Source: Isochrysis galbana | Taxonomy: Eukaryota > Haptophyta > Isochrysidales > Isochrysidaceae | Direction of reading: 5' to 3' | NCBI GenBank assembly: GCA_018136815.1 | Contig: CM030935.1 | Location: forward strand, 6,719,592 to 6,783,591 | DNA length: 64,000 nucleotides | The notes under the pieces: generated by a model | What the model saw: only the letters and a program-made list of their open reading frames with translations | Database searches by the model: none | What the model was told of the DNA's origin: nothing | Shown here: in pieces, positions 53,254 to 63,379 of the stretch | How positions within the stretch are numbered: position 1 is the stretch's first letter | Layout of the letters: the number at the start of each line of letters is the position of its first letter | Translations under genes and position numbers: made by a program

Positions 53254-54669
53254 CTAGGAGGTGGCCGCTGTCTGGACGTTGTCCGAGGCCAGGCCCTTGG
53301 GGAACTTGATCTCGGAAAGCTCTTTGCCCATTCGGACTTGGTGATGGAGGGTGCGGTCGAGGAAGAAGCGGCTCCGAGCCCACTTGGTCACGTGCTCCTT
53401 CTCGAAAAACACACGGTAGTGCCAAACATTGCCGGCCCGAGAGAGGCCGCCGTTGAGAATGGCGTGGATTAGCTCGAAATCGTCGGAGTTCTTGTAGAGA
53501 GAAGCTACCTCATAGGGGGACATGTTAAACAGTTGGTCCCATGAGGCTAGGATGACCTCTCGCTCAGAAACATCCCCGGCGAGGCTTGGATCGACGGGAT
53601 GCCGCCGAGTCGCCGGATTTGGAAGCGAGCGGAGGCCCGCGACGGTGGGTGGAGGTTGGGGATCAGAAACAGGCTTGACAGACGGGACAGGAACGGGTGT
53701 ATTGGGTACGGGATCGGAAATCGGATTTGGCGGAACGGAGAACGGCGCGGCGGGCAAAGGTTGAGAAGGGAACTTGGCCGAGGCAGGGGGAGCACCGATG
53801 GAGTTGTCTCCTTCTTCCACAAGCGGTGGCGAAGTTTCGACTCGAGACGAAGTCGTAGTGCCCGCTTGGCCCTGTAGAATGTTGAGTATCGTGTTGAAGG
53901 TAGACCCCACCTCTCGCTGAAATTCTTCGTGGCGCTGGGCGGCTTGGAGGGTAGAGGACTCGAGGCGGTCGACAGCGCCGCGGAGAGCCTCGATCTGGAC
54001 TTGTTGGTCCATGATTTGGGCGGCGCCGACGGTGGCGGTCGGAGGTGGAACGACGTTACGTTTGGGGTACGAATACGTCGACGGGGGTGGAACAAACTCT
54101 TCATATGGTGGGGGCTCGAAAGGAGGGAGGGACCGGACGGAACCCACATCATCTTCAGCACCAACCACAGAGGGATTGAGAGAGGAAGGAACACTTGGCA
54201 AAGGATCAGCGAAAGAAAGGAGAGGAAAGGCCACCGGTGGAGCAACGGACGAGGCTAGAGGACCCATTCCAGCTCCAGTTGACGGGGTGTGAGTAGAGGC
54301 CCGCGGAGGCGGCGGAACTTCGACCGTCGGCGCGGAGAGGCGAGAGGGGGGGAGAACTGGCTCGGAAAGGCTCTCCTTTGAAGAAGGGAGGGGTCCCACG
54401 AGGCTCTCTTCCCCAGGAGACTTCGACCCGAACAGTTCGGGAAGAGAAGAAGAAGAGACGGGCTCATGACGCGGGGACGATGAAGATTTCTCAAGGGAAG
54501 AACTCGACGTGACGACCGGAGCCGAAGGCGCGAGCGAAGATTTTGTGCTTGTCAGAGCAAGGCTCATCTCACTCTTGGAGATGGCCTGCGAGGGCGCGCC
54601 GGCAGCTAGCGCGGAATGCGGTTCTTGCGGGGAGCTCATGGAGCTTTCCTCGGGGGTGACTACGGGCAT
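53254..54669 (-). CDS. gag: Chromovirus Gag part 1
   Basis: 471 codons from the ATG at 54669, the first Met in this frame with protein-like composition. The part upstream is translated junk from the T-rich leader. The first 280 residues are Ser/Pro-rich and probably disordered. A coiled coil (Q-V-Q-I-E-A-L-R-G-A-V-D-R-L-E) follows, then another Pro-rich linker. Near the end is a folded segment, W-D-Q-L-F-N-M-S-P-Y-E-V-A-S-L-Y, with a helical pattern that may be the capsid start. The frame ends in T-S and TAG, then continues. Confidence 0.65.
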   Translation of the reverse strand: MPVVTPEESSMSSPQEPHSALAAGAPSQAISKSEMSLALTSTKSSLAPSAPVVTSSSSLEKSSSSPRHEPVSSSSLPELFGSKSPGEESLVGPLPSSKESLSEPVLPPSRLSAPTVEVPPPPRASTHTPSTGAGMGPLASSVAPPVAFPLLSFADPLPSVPSSLNPSVVGAEDDVGSVRSLPPFEPPPYEEFVPPPSTYSYPKRNVVPPPTATVGAAQIMDQQVQIEALRGAVDRLESSTLQAAQRHEEFQREVGSTFNTILNILQGQAGTTTSSRVETSPPLVEEGDNSIGAPPASAKFPSQPLPAAPFSVPPNPISDPVPNTPVPVPSVKPVSDPQPPPTVAGLRSLPNPATRRHPVDPSLAGDVSEREVILASWDQLFNMSPYEVASLYKNSDDFELIHAILNGGLSRAGNVWHYRVFFEKEHVTKWARSRFFLDRTLHHQVRMGKELSEIKFPKGLASDNVQTAATS

Positions 54670-54969
54670 GGTGATCGACGCACGACGCACGACGCACGGA
54701 GGGCGCGGAAGTGTGGAAGGAGGCTTGTGGGAGGTGGTGGCAGGCGACTGGGGGTGGCTCAGGCGCGTGCTTGGCTGGTATTGACTCGTTGACTCGGGGT
54801 ATAGACTCGGGAACTCGGGGGGACTCGCTTGGGAACACGGTGGGACTCTGTCGCATTCGCGATGTCTCAGAGGCAAAAAGAAATAACAGTAAAAGAAAAA
54901 CAGTAAACAGTAAAAAGAACAGAGGAAGAAAGAAGAAGAAAAGTGAAAAAGAAGAGAAAAAAACCCAGA

Positions 54970-54977
54970 GTATATAG
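54970..54977 (-). promoter_or_regulatory. Putative TATA box of the chromovirus
   Basis: TATATA at 54971-54976, in the context 'ccctatatactctggg' on the minus strand, about 300 bp before the Gag ATG. A T/C-rich leader follows. It would be the U3/R promoter if this is the 5' LTR. Confidence 0.45.
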
Positions 54978-55026
54978 GGCGGTTCTCAGCCCTTCCCATC
55001 GGCCCTATGGCTACGTAAACTCTCAC

Positions 55027-55110
55027 GTGGCATAGTGGTTCAACCCACCGCCTCCACCAACCTTTTGCTCTGGGTCGCGAGTTCGAGTCCGGACGGAGCG
55101 CTCTGCAGTT
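55027..55110 (+). other. tRNA-like sequence with A- and B-box (SINE head?)
   Basis: TGGCATAGTGG matches the Pol III A-box and GAGTTCGAGTCC the B-box, about 50 bases apart. The arms do not fold into a convincing cloverleaf (poor T-stem and acceptor pairing), so I do not call a tRNA gene. A tRNA-derived SINE is the likelier reading. Confidence 0.4.
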
Positions 55111-55139
55111 CGAGCCCCGCTCCTTCTCCTCTCCGATCT

Positions 55140-55300
55140 TCTTCTACAGTTAAATTCCACACTCTTCTTCTACCATTAAAAATTCCACGCTCTTCTTCTA
55201 CGGTAAAAATCCTGCCTCTTCCTACTGTTAAAATCCTGTCTTCCTACCGTTAAAATTCTGCACTCCGTCTACCGTTAAAATCCTGCCTCCGTCGCCTTGC
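55140..55300 (+). repeat. Minisatellite, about six ~27-bp units
   Basis: Units of the form 'ttctac-gttaaaatcctgcctc' repeated six times with substitutions. Confidence 0.85.
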
Positions 55301-55435
55301 CAAGACATTTCCTCTGCCTTCCTGCCAGCTTCCTTGCCAGTTCCTTCCGCCCCGGTTTCCCGCTTGTCTGCAAATCGGTTTCACCGCATTACGACCAAGC
55401 TTAGTGGGGAAACTCCTCGTCCAGTTCCGTTACCC

Positions 55436-55565
55436 GAAAATCTCGTTCATCTCGTCGGGCCCCAGGGCCATCTCGTTCATCTCGTCGGGCCATCAAGGCC
55501 ATCTCGTTCATCTCGTCGTCGGGCCATCAGGCCATCTCGTTACATCTCGTTCATCTCGTTACAAT
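55436..55565 (+). repeat. Minisatellite, ~29-bp units
   Basis: 'catctcgttcatctcgtcgggcc' plus 'atcaaggc' variants, three full units and a partial one. Confidence 0.9.
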
Positions 55566-55569
55566 CCAA

Positions 55570-56307
55570 GCTGCGGCTTTGATTTCCACAGACTCGACGA
55601 AGTTGCTACAAAAACACTCACAAGAAACCCAAACCCCAACGACCTTGGGCTCAGAAAACCAACGTAAACACTCCGGAATCATACGATAAACAAACCCTCC
55701 CCGTGCGACAAAGGCTGAGGTCGCGATCGCTCGTCATGCGCGAAGAAATACGGAAAGAGAGCGCAAAACTACGCAAACGAAGGGTTCAAACTATCGTTAA
55801 AGTGAAAACTCGTCCGCTGAAGCCAACGCGGAGGGTCGAGGAGAGGTCCAAACTCGCGCGGGGGGAAGAAGGCGATGTGCAGAGAGACCTTCTAGACAAG
55901 CGACGAGCAAGGGGCGACGAAACAAGACGCGAGACGCGGGGCGCGTGCCATTCGTTCTTCCTTTCTTTCACCGAAAACGCGGCGAAACTAACGTTAAACA
56001 TCGGTACCCCCTCCGCGAGAATCGCGAAGAAGAACGGACGAGATGGAGGCAATCATCGAAGGAATCGCGAGAGGAATCGAAGCGAGGGGGGGGAAACAGC
56101 GCGCGCGGGGGGGGGAACGAACGACGGCCGGAGGAAACGAACCGCGCGCGGAGGAGAAGAACCTCGCGCGGGGGGGGGGAATAATATAACGGCCGGAGGC
56201 GACGGATGGCACGCCGAGAGGAAGAACCTGCCGCGGGGGGCGAGGGACCGAGGGCACCGCGGGGCAGCGTGGGAGGGCGCGAGGGTGATCTCGGAGCGAG
56301 ATCGCGT
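55570..56307. other. No gene supported
   Basis: A plus-strand frame runs through 55703-56482, but it is Arg/Glu/Gly-rich, spans G-runs and repeat E, and shows no family motif. I regard it as non-coding. Confidence 0.5.
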
Positions 56308-56406
56308 CCTTTCCCTCGCGGAGCGCAGAGAGACCCCCACGGAACATCCTGGGACCGGAGAATGTTTTGGACGAAACTTCCCTCCGTCGGCCGAGGAGAG
56401 GAGGAC
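56308..56406 (-). repeat. Dispersed repeat E, inverted copy
   Basis: Reverse complement of 2878-2975: 'gagagacccccacggaa...tccctccgtcggccgaggag'. Confidence 0.8.
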
Positions 56407-56696
56407 GGAGAGAGAGAGAGAGAGAGTCTCGCAGAGCAACTGCGGAACGAGAAGTCGAAGTCATGCCGGTTTATTACCTTAAACGAGCCAACAATTATAG
56501 TAACAGCAAAAACAAAATTCGAATCGCAAATTTCGAGACCAAAATCTGCAAACCTGGACTTGAGACCATGGGGAATCCGAATCTGTGTGTCTTGTGCGTC
56601 AGTGGCAACACGGGGAACTGTTCAATTGTAATTGTGAGCGCGTACCTTACACGAATATTCATGCCTACAGCCTTCAGATGGGCAGGAATACAACAC

Positions 56697-57575
56697 CAAG
56701 AGACAGTCCCATCGTCAGGAAGAGACAAAAACAAAACCATCCGCGCCCCCCCCTCCTTCTCCAAGAGACAGTCCCATCGACGGGAAGAGACAAAAACAAA
56801 ACCATCCGCCCCCCCCTCCTTCTCCAAGAGACAGTCCCATCGACAGGAAGAGACAAAAACAAAACCATCCGCGCCCCCCTCCTTCTCAAAGAGACAGTCC
56901 CATCGTCAGGAAGAGACAAAAACAAAACCATCCGCGCCCCCCCTCCTTCTCCAAGAGACAGTCCCATCGTCAGGAAGAGACAAAAACAAAACCATCCGCG
57001 CCCCCCCCTCCTTCTCCAAGAGACAGTCCCATCGACAGGAAGAGACAAAAACAAAACCATCCGCCCCCCCCCTCCTTCTCCAAGAGACAGTCCCATCGTC
57101 AGGAAGAGACAAAAACAAAACCATCCGCGCCCCCCTCCTTCTCCAAGAGACAGTCCCATCGTCAGGAAGAGACAAAAACAAAACCATCCGCCCCCCCCCT
57201 CCTTCTCCAAGAGACAGTCCCATCGTCAGGAAGAGACAAAAACAAAACCATCCGCGCCCCCCTCCTTCTCCAAGAGACAGTCCCATCGTCAGGAAGAGAC
57301 AAAAACAAAACCATCCGCCCCCCCCCTCCTTCTCCAAGAGACAGTCCCATCGTCAGGAAGAGACAAAAACAAAACCATCCGCGCCCCCCTCCTTCTCCAA
57401 GAGACAGTCCCATCGTCAGGAAGAGACAAAAACAAAACCATCCGCCCCCCCCCTCCTTCTCCAAGAGACAGTCCCATCGTCAGGAAAAGACAAAAACAAA
57501 ACCATCCGCGCCCCCCCCCTCCTTCTCCAAGAGACAGTCCCATCGACAGGAAGAGACAAAAACAAAACCATCTAA
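56697..57575 (+). repeat. Minisatellite: ~14 units of 62-65 bp
   Basis: Unit: 'ccaagagacagtcccatcg', then 'tcaggaagagacaaaaac' and 'aaaaccatccgc', a C-run of 5-9, and 'tccttct'. Units differ by the C-run length and by gtc/gac after 'catc'. Every unit is open in several frames, so long frames here are not genes. A degenerate half-unit follows at 57606-57635. Confidence 0.97.
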
Positions 57576-57732
57576 AGTACGCCCCCCCCCCTTAGCCCCT
57601 TAGCCCCTTCGTCGGGAAGGGACAAAAACAAAACCCCTGAGAGAGGGAAGGTAGTAGAGTAGGCGATGGGGGGCGGCCGGTGAAGCCTCGCGGCGATCCG
57701 GCGGCTTAACGGGAAAGACTATAGTCTCTCTC

Positions 57733-60173
57733 ATGCTCTGTGAGGGATTGCGTGGGGCGGCCGAGGCGGGATCTCCGGAAGCCGAAGAGGAGGGCTCCAA
57801 CAGCACTCCTGTGCCACGCACTGTGCCGAGGGAGGACACACAGACTGAGGAGAGAGAGGCGAGCGGGCTCGAGCCTCTCACCACAGAGCAGGCGAAAGAG
57901 CTGATCGAAGAGATTGAGGGCCTGCGTGCGGCCGGCGTGTCGCGCGAGGCATGGAAGCATGGTTGGTTCATTGGGTTCTCAGTTCGACGGCCCACAGGGG
58001 CCAAGTCGTCGCGCGGGGCGCCTCGTGGCGATCTCAACGTTGTCGACCCGCGTGACGGAGCGAAATACGCGTCGGTGGTCTCAATCAAGAGGAAGCTTGG
58101 GCTCATGGAGGCGGTCGAGCGGGTAGAACAGGCGCCGCGCCGTGCCGCCGTGGAGTATGAGGAGGTAGCATTGGCGGCGAGTGGCCAACTCGATGTGGCG
58201 GGAAAGCCACGCCGGTCGCGTGCGCAGGTGTGCCATGGTGCGGCGTGCACTAGGCCGTCGTGCGCGCTCACGTCGCTGCGCCACTGAGCGGGCCCTCGCA
58301 GCCCGGCCGCTCTCGACGGTTGGCTGAGCCTCCCGCTCCACCCTTCGTGCGCGTTCCCAGATCAACTATGCCGAGTCACCCGTGCTGACGCCCCGCCTGG
58401 TCGACATGGTTGTCCAGCAGCTGAGCGGCGCAGAGCGCGACGAGTCCAAGGCGGCCGAAGAGGCCCACACCGCCACGATGCCGCTGCGGGGCGTCCTGTG
58501 GATCGCCGAGCACGTCTCGCAAGACTATCACGATCTTCTGGCGCCATCGTCGTCCAAGAAACTCAAGGGGATGAGTGGCAGCGCCTCGCGGATTAAGGTG
58601 GATCTATTGCCGCTTACACCAACGCGCACCGCGCTCGCGGCGCTGCTGCGGCAGGGTAGGGTGCGCCGGTGGCTCGCCGTCGTGGCAGACGGCGTCCTTC
58701 CGCCGGCCACCACGGCCGAGGGCGCGCTCTCGCGGCTGCTGCTGCACACGCTCCAGGTCGACGAACCAGGCGAGCCGCCGTGGCAGCTTGGCGGGCGGCC
58801 GCGCGGCGCCGCGCCACCACACGGTGCTGATGCGACCGACCTGGCTGCTGCTTGGGGCCAGGCGTCGGCTAGCGCGGCCGGCCTCGGCGAGAATGGTCAG
58901 CCCACGGCAACCGCTTCCGGCATGATCCCAGCGGAGGCCGCCTCAGATGCCAGCGGCGGGGACGGCGGCACCGGAGCGCCCGCGGCGAGCGCGTGCGAGG
59001 CAGCCGCCGAGGGCCAAGTACCGGCGCGCGTGGTGCTGAAACTCCGAGGCTTCGGCAAGTGGGCGGAGCTACAGACCGCTCGGAAGAACGAGGCAAGCAG
59101 CATCGTGAGCGCCGACCCCACGGCGGGCGACGGCACATCTTCGCGCCGCGCGGCCTCTGTAGTGGCGGCACGCCTCGCAGCGACCATGGCGGAGATTGAG
59201 AACGAGGACGGCCCAAACGACAGCGAGGGTGAGAATGGCCGCCCTCGGCGGCGAACAGCGTCACGTCGCCACGGCTCGGATGACGACGACTACTCCGATG
59301 GCGGCAACGAGGAGGACAGCGGCGCGGACGAGAGCGACGAAGACTACGAGAGCGAAGGGCGCCGTGACGCCAAGACGGCGCGGCGCGCTCGCGGCGCGGG
59401 CGGAGGGCCTCTGATCGAGCGGTACGTGGCGGTCGATTCTCTGCGCGGCTGCTTGCCGGTTGCGCTGTACGACTCCTCAAATTTTGGTCCGCCGCCGGGC
59501 TGGGACGAGCAGATCATCGAGGGTGGTCGCCGGCCAAAGAAGCGGTGGGTCTTCTACTCGGAAGAGGACGTAGAGCTCCATGTGTTTGAGCGGTATGTGC
59601 CGTGCCGCAGCCTCGCCGCGCTACACCCGTGGCCCGCTACGTCGCACGCGTCGCTTGCCTGCCGCCTTACTTTGCTCCGCATGCCCTGCGTCATCGACCA
59701 GACGCGGCGACCTGGAGGACGCGCTCGAGCGTGACCAGGTACCGTGGGGCGCACCCGGCACAGGCGGTGTGGGGCGCAATGGCACGGGCGGCTCCGGGTT
59801 GGACGGTTCGCCTTGGCTCGGCCAGATTGTCGGCGGCGAGTGGCAGGTTCGCTCACGCGCTGCGAACCGCGCGGTGCGACACATCCTCGGGCGGCTGCAA
59901 GACCGCGGGCTGCTCTCGATCGTGCCACCCTCGCTCTCGGGCAAGGCGCACGAGCTGGTGGCCATCAACAACCACTACGCAACAGGCGAGCCGTTTGCGG
60001 TCCAGCGGCGCGAGGAGGAGAAGGCTGAGCGGCGCTCTCGCAAGTCCCGCGAGCGGGCGGCGCACGAGCCTGCGGAGGGTGAAGAGGGCGATGGCCTCGC
60101 CGAGATTGAGAAGGAGCGTCTGCGGAACATGGCGCGGAACAAGGAGCTGCTGAGGCAGCTTGGACTGGCGTGA
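57733..60173 (+). CDS. Unrecognised acidic protein, probably nuclear (three exons)
   Basis: Exons 57733-58227, 58361-59601 and 59702-60173 (TGA). Introns are 133 and 100 bp, GT-AG, in phases 0 and 2, giving 735 residues. Residues ~50-120 hold E-Q-A-K-E-L-I-E-E-I-E-G-L and a W-F-I-G-F-S-V-R-R...N-V-V-D-P-R-D-G-A-K-Y-A-S-V segment. The latter faintly recalls the 'D-x-x-Y-x-x-P-x-G-x-K-x-x-S' core of methyl-CpG-binding-like domains. The middle has helices, then a strongly acidic run (D-D-D-D-Y-S-D-G-G-N-E-E-D-S) next to R-R-R. After that comes R-W-V-F-Y-S-E-E-D-V-E-L-H-V-F-E-R-Y-V-P, read across the second splice into R-G-D-L-E-D-A-L. The end is basic coiled coil with E-K-E-R-L-R-N-M-A-R-N-K-E-L-L-R-Q-L-G-L, a motif common in plant and algal nuclear proteins. 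Function not assigned. Confidence 0.7.
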
Positions 60174-60755
60174 GCGCGGCCGCGCACGGCGTGCCGCGCC
60201 TTTTCAGAAGCGCACTCTCCCCCTTGCAGTGCAGCCGATTCTGTTGCACGTAGGCAATGATCGCAAGGGGCACTGGGGTAGATCGGGTGGAACCGCATCA
60301 CGACAAGGGAGATCTTGCTGCGCCCGATGTGTGTTGGTGGATGGCACGAACAAGCCTGGCCTCATGTCCTGGAGCGCCGCCGAGGCCTAGGACACACGAG
60401 CTCAGGTCTAACAGCTGTTTCAGTGCGCTTCTTGATGTGCGTGCGTCGCTTGTGCTGTCATTACGCTGTCGCACTCCTAGATGGAGGCTGGTCAAGGGCG
60501 TTCCTCCTACCTTTCTCCCACCGCCGGTGCACGCCCCTTGGCTCGCATTTTTCCAACGGAGCATGAGACCACACTCTGTCGCCGGGGCCTTCGAGGCCGA
60601 ATGGGCATCTTCGCCGGCCTCTGGTGCGAATATCAATGATTGCTTCAGTGCTAGTGTTGCTGCGGTATTGTCCTAGGGTTGCACATGCTTCCTCTCCCCC
60701 ATTCTCCACTTGCTCATGTGATGCGACTGACTTTGTGTTAGTGTTACGTGCTTGT
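60174..60755. other. No gene recognised (3' flank)
   Basis: Downstream of the three-exon gene; only short frames, no repeat match. Confidence 0.4.
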
Positions 60756-60870
60756 TGCCACTAAGTTTATACTTGGTTCACCTATGGCGGGGGGCACGAG
60801 CCCTCCCCTCCCATTCTCCTGGCATGCCTTATGGCTTGCCAGGATCAGACCGCGCTTGCTGGCCCACTCT
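60756..60870 (+). repeat. Dispersed repeat A, short copy 4
   Basis: CACTAAGTTTATACTTGG, then a GGCACGAGCC block and TCCTGGCATGCC...TTGCCAGGA. The central part is deleted relative to the other copies. Confidence 0.8.
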
Positions 60871-61079
60871 CTCTGTGAAGGGTCGTATGGAGCTGTGGCT
60901 GTGGTGCGACTGGGTGTGAGTGGAGGATGAACTGTAACATGAGAAGTATGGCCCGATTGGAGCATGGGGGGGGGGACAACGAGGAGCCGAGGAAGCGCGC
61001 GGGGACGGCCGAAGACATGGGCGCGCTCTCGGCGCCATCACGGGGCGCAGCAGCACGAGAACGGGGACGGAGGACGGAC

Positions 61080-61300
61080 AAGGGGGCACAGAAAAAAAAA
61101 ACATCTGAAGATTCTGGGCTACACACCTACTATACTAGGGTACTTCCCCATCCCTTCTGACATCGCCCTTGTCTTCCCATCCCTCCACCTCCTCCCCTGC
61201 CCCCCTTCGGTCCATTGTCTTCGGTGTCCGGGGTCCGGCTCGGGTGCACTACCACGAGCCTGGTTCAGAGCGCGGGTTCCGGGCAGGCCTGTTGTCGGTC
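61080..61300 (-). repeat. Dispersed repeat D, inverted copy
   Basis: Minus-strand copy of 19690-19925. Its T-run end, preceded by 'gtgtagcccagaatcttcagatg', lies at 61090-61125. Confidence 0.8.
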
Positions 61301-62224
61301 TAGACGAGGGGGCACAGAGGGCGCTCGAGCGGTGGCGCAGAGCGTAGTCAAGACACGGAGGGAAAACGTCACGCGCGGGGGGAAGGGAATCGCGCGGGAA
61401 AGAAATAGACAAAAGGGGGCCGGAAACTCAAGGAAGCACTCGGGGAGAGACGGGGGGAGGGGAGAGGGGGGAGAGGGCTTCCGCGGGGGAGTCGGGGAGA
61501 GGAGAGGAGAGGGGGGGCGGACCGATACGGGACGATACGGGAAAAAGGGGGAACTGCGGCGCGGCGACGGAGAGGGAGTCGCGCGGGGAGACCTAATAAC
61601 GGAACGTACGAGGGGAAAGTGTACAAGGGCCCCCCTTTACCCGCGACAACCCCCCCGATGCGAGAGCCGAACAAACAAATCTATCTGAGCATTAGTACCA
61701 CTACTCTCACTAGCCCGGTACTAACACGACAGCCCTCAGCGCACCTGCCCGTACACCTTGGCGCGTGCTGTTGTCACAAATACATACTCCTATGCACCCT
61801 TCCACATCTCCCCCCTCGCAGGCCCCCGGCTCCCATTCTAACTCCCCACAAGTTAAAATGAGGGAAAACCCATTGAGGCGGTCCGGTCGACGCCGGCCGA
61901 CTCTCCGGGAAAAAGCACCGGGGGGGGGGGGAGGAACCTCTCGTCAAAAAAGGAGAACGGCCCTTACAGCTCGCGCCGCGAGCGGTCCTCGAAGAAATAA
62001 ATGACTGCGCCCCCCGATATCTGCCACAGGGACGTCTTGAGCCACTCCCTTCTTCTCGCCTCTCCTGTCGCCAGCCGCCCCCCTTCGCCCGTTTGCTAAC
62101 GCAAACGGGGCTCGTTTCTCACCACACTCCATCGGGGGGGGTGCAAATCCCCCCCTCTCCCTCGTTCCATTCTCTTCCGCCCCGGTCCCTGCGGCGCGTC
62201 GCCATGCGGCGCGCCATGGCCTGC
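61301..62224. other. No gene recognised; GA-rich then mixed sequence
   Basis: 61340-61620 is G/A-rich on the plus strand. 61680-62220 shows only short frames. Nothing else supported. Confidence 0.4.
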
Positions 62225-62602
62225 TCTCAGAGGTCCTTCAGGGGCGCCCAGAGGGCCAGCAGGGCCAGCTCAGGGGGCAGTGGAGGCTGGGGCTCAGCCC
62301 CTGGCCCCCCTGCCTCTCCCTCGCTCGCCTCGCTGGCCTTGGGTGCCGCCCTGAGGCCCCTGTCTGCCTGGCGACCAGGGATGGGGGGGGGAGTCAGTAC
62401 GAGAGCAGGCCCATGCGGGCCTGGGAGTGCGGCTCGCGGCCCGCGCCCACTAGGGGTCTGGGCTGATTTGATGAGTGCCCTGCCCCTGCCAGAGGGCAGG
62501 GGCTGGGGTTGAATGTACGGGCCCACCCCGGGGGGTGTCCGCGATGGAAAGAGGGGGGCGCGAGGCCCCCATTGACCCCCACTTATAAAAGTAGGTTGCC
62601 GA
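62225..62602 (-). repeat. Composite repeat H + A tail, inverted copy
   Basis: Reverse complement of parts of 30419-31052: part H (62405-62602, ending 'ccacttataaaagtaggttgc') adjoins the tail of part A (62225-62400). The A core is missing, so this copy carries an internal deletion. Confidence 0.75.
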
Positions 62603-62674
62603 TGCGAGAGCCGATGTCGGGGCGGCGCACGCATCGCAGAAGGCGGGGAGAGGGGAGACGGGGCCGATAATGAT

Positions 62675-62913
62675 TCAGGCGGAGGCATGGGCCCAGGCGT
62701 TGGTGGCGTAGCGGACGCATGCATCGAGCTTGCGCTTGGGGAGCCACTTCGTTAGGAAATCGGCCGCCACGTGTTCTGTGCCGACGTGGCGGAGGGCGAC
62801 TTCGCCGGCGGCAACGCGCTGGAGGAGCGTGTGGTATCGGCGCATGAAGTGGGGCGCGCGAGAAGGGGCCGATCGCAGCGAGCCGACGCCCCAATGCGCT
62901 CGACGCTCCACAG
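62675..62913 (-). pseudogene. Ty1/Copia RNase H C-terminal fragment
   Basis: The minus strand reads R-Y-H-T-L-L-Q-R-V-A-A-G-E-V-A-L-R-H-V-G-T-E-H-V-A-A-D (split by later text here), then F-L-T-K-W-L-P-K. This is the 'H-I-D-x-R-Y-H...I-x-L-x-H-V-x-T-x-x-x-x-A-D-x-L-T-K-x-L' end of Copia polymerases. Only ~75 codons remain, and the upstream part is cut at the neighbouring hAT-like insertion. Confidence 0.8.
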
Positions 62914-63379
62914 CCACTGGGCAGTGATGGTGCATCAGTTCATCAGCTGACACCAACTTCGAGGCTGTTACTGATATCATAGCTGATATAAGCTAATGGA
63001 CCTCATCAGCTGATATCACCTCAAAGGCCCTGAGCGAGCAGAATATCAACTGATATCAGTGGCTTGTGTATTTGCTGCAGAAGTAAATGCGACAAAACGT
63101 CATCTTCCAAGCAATATGTGAGCGTCAAGTGGCTCAGGTGACAGTGTGTGGTCTGGGCGCAGTGCGGAGAGCCAGTTCGACTCCCATCCGACCTCAGTAA
63201 AACTCAACTTTTTTGCACTTTTTTTTTGGATGTAGAAAGTAAAGGGGACTGGGTGTTTTGTTTTCTCCCCGCTCCAAGCTGCTGACAACTGATAACTGAT
63301 ATCAGTTATCAGCTCGAGGTGAGCTGATACTGATGTAAAAAACTGATATTAGTACTGATGCACCATCACTGCCACTGGG
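62914..63379. mobile_element. Non-autonomous hAT-like element with perfect 8-bp target duplication
   Basis: Perfect 18-bp inverted ends CAGTGATGGTGCATCAGT (62922-62939 and 63354-63371) are flanked by the direct repeat CCACTGGG (62914-62921 and 63372-63379). A CAGTG start and an 8-bp duplication are hAT traits. The 450-bp interior is AT-rich and full of CTGATATCAG-type palindromes. It contains a B-box-like GTTCGACTCC at ~63177 but no protein frame. Confidence 0.9.

Larger units (their letters stand above)
43710..54985 (-). mobile_element. Ty3/gypsy chromovirus carrying a DNA methyltransferase-like domain
   Basis: Minus-strand element of ~11.3 kb. The order is: promoter region with TATATA, Gag part 1, TAG, Gag part 2 with Cys-rich end, TAG, long Ser/Pro/Glu-rich linker, methyltransferase-like domain, aspartic protease, (frame shift) reverse transcriptase, RNase H, integrase (several shifts), chromodomain. 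The RT-RNase H-integrase order and the terminal chromodomain place it among chromoviruses. Long terminal repeats could not be delimited: one side meets the N gap and the other merges with a tRNA-like repeat. Coding capacity is large for a Ty3 element because of the ~1,100-residue segment between Gag and protease. The TAGs and shifts suggest a recently degenerated copy, or recoding in the first part. Confidence 0.9.

Noticed and set aside
55027-55110. Functional tRNA gene
   Set aside because: A- and B-box present, but acceptor and T-stems do not pair.
55703-56482. 259-codon plus-strand frame
   Set aside because: Arg/Gly/Glu-rich, runs through G homopolymers and into repeat E, whose other copy is non-coding.
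56697-57575. CRISPR-like array
   Set aside because: Units are contiguous without unique spacers, and the context is eukaryotic.
56367-57595. Open frames of 330-400 codons with repeated K-T-K-P-S-A-P-P or K-R-Q-K-Q-N-H-P units
   Set aside because: The minisatellite lacks stops in several frames, and C-run length changes the frame from unit to unit, so no single protein is conserved.
63110-63200. tRNA gene or SINE inside the CAGTG element
   Set aside because: A B-box-like GTTCGACTCC and a weak A-box only; no cloverleaf.
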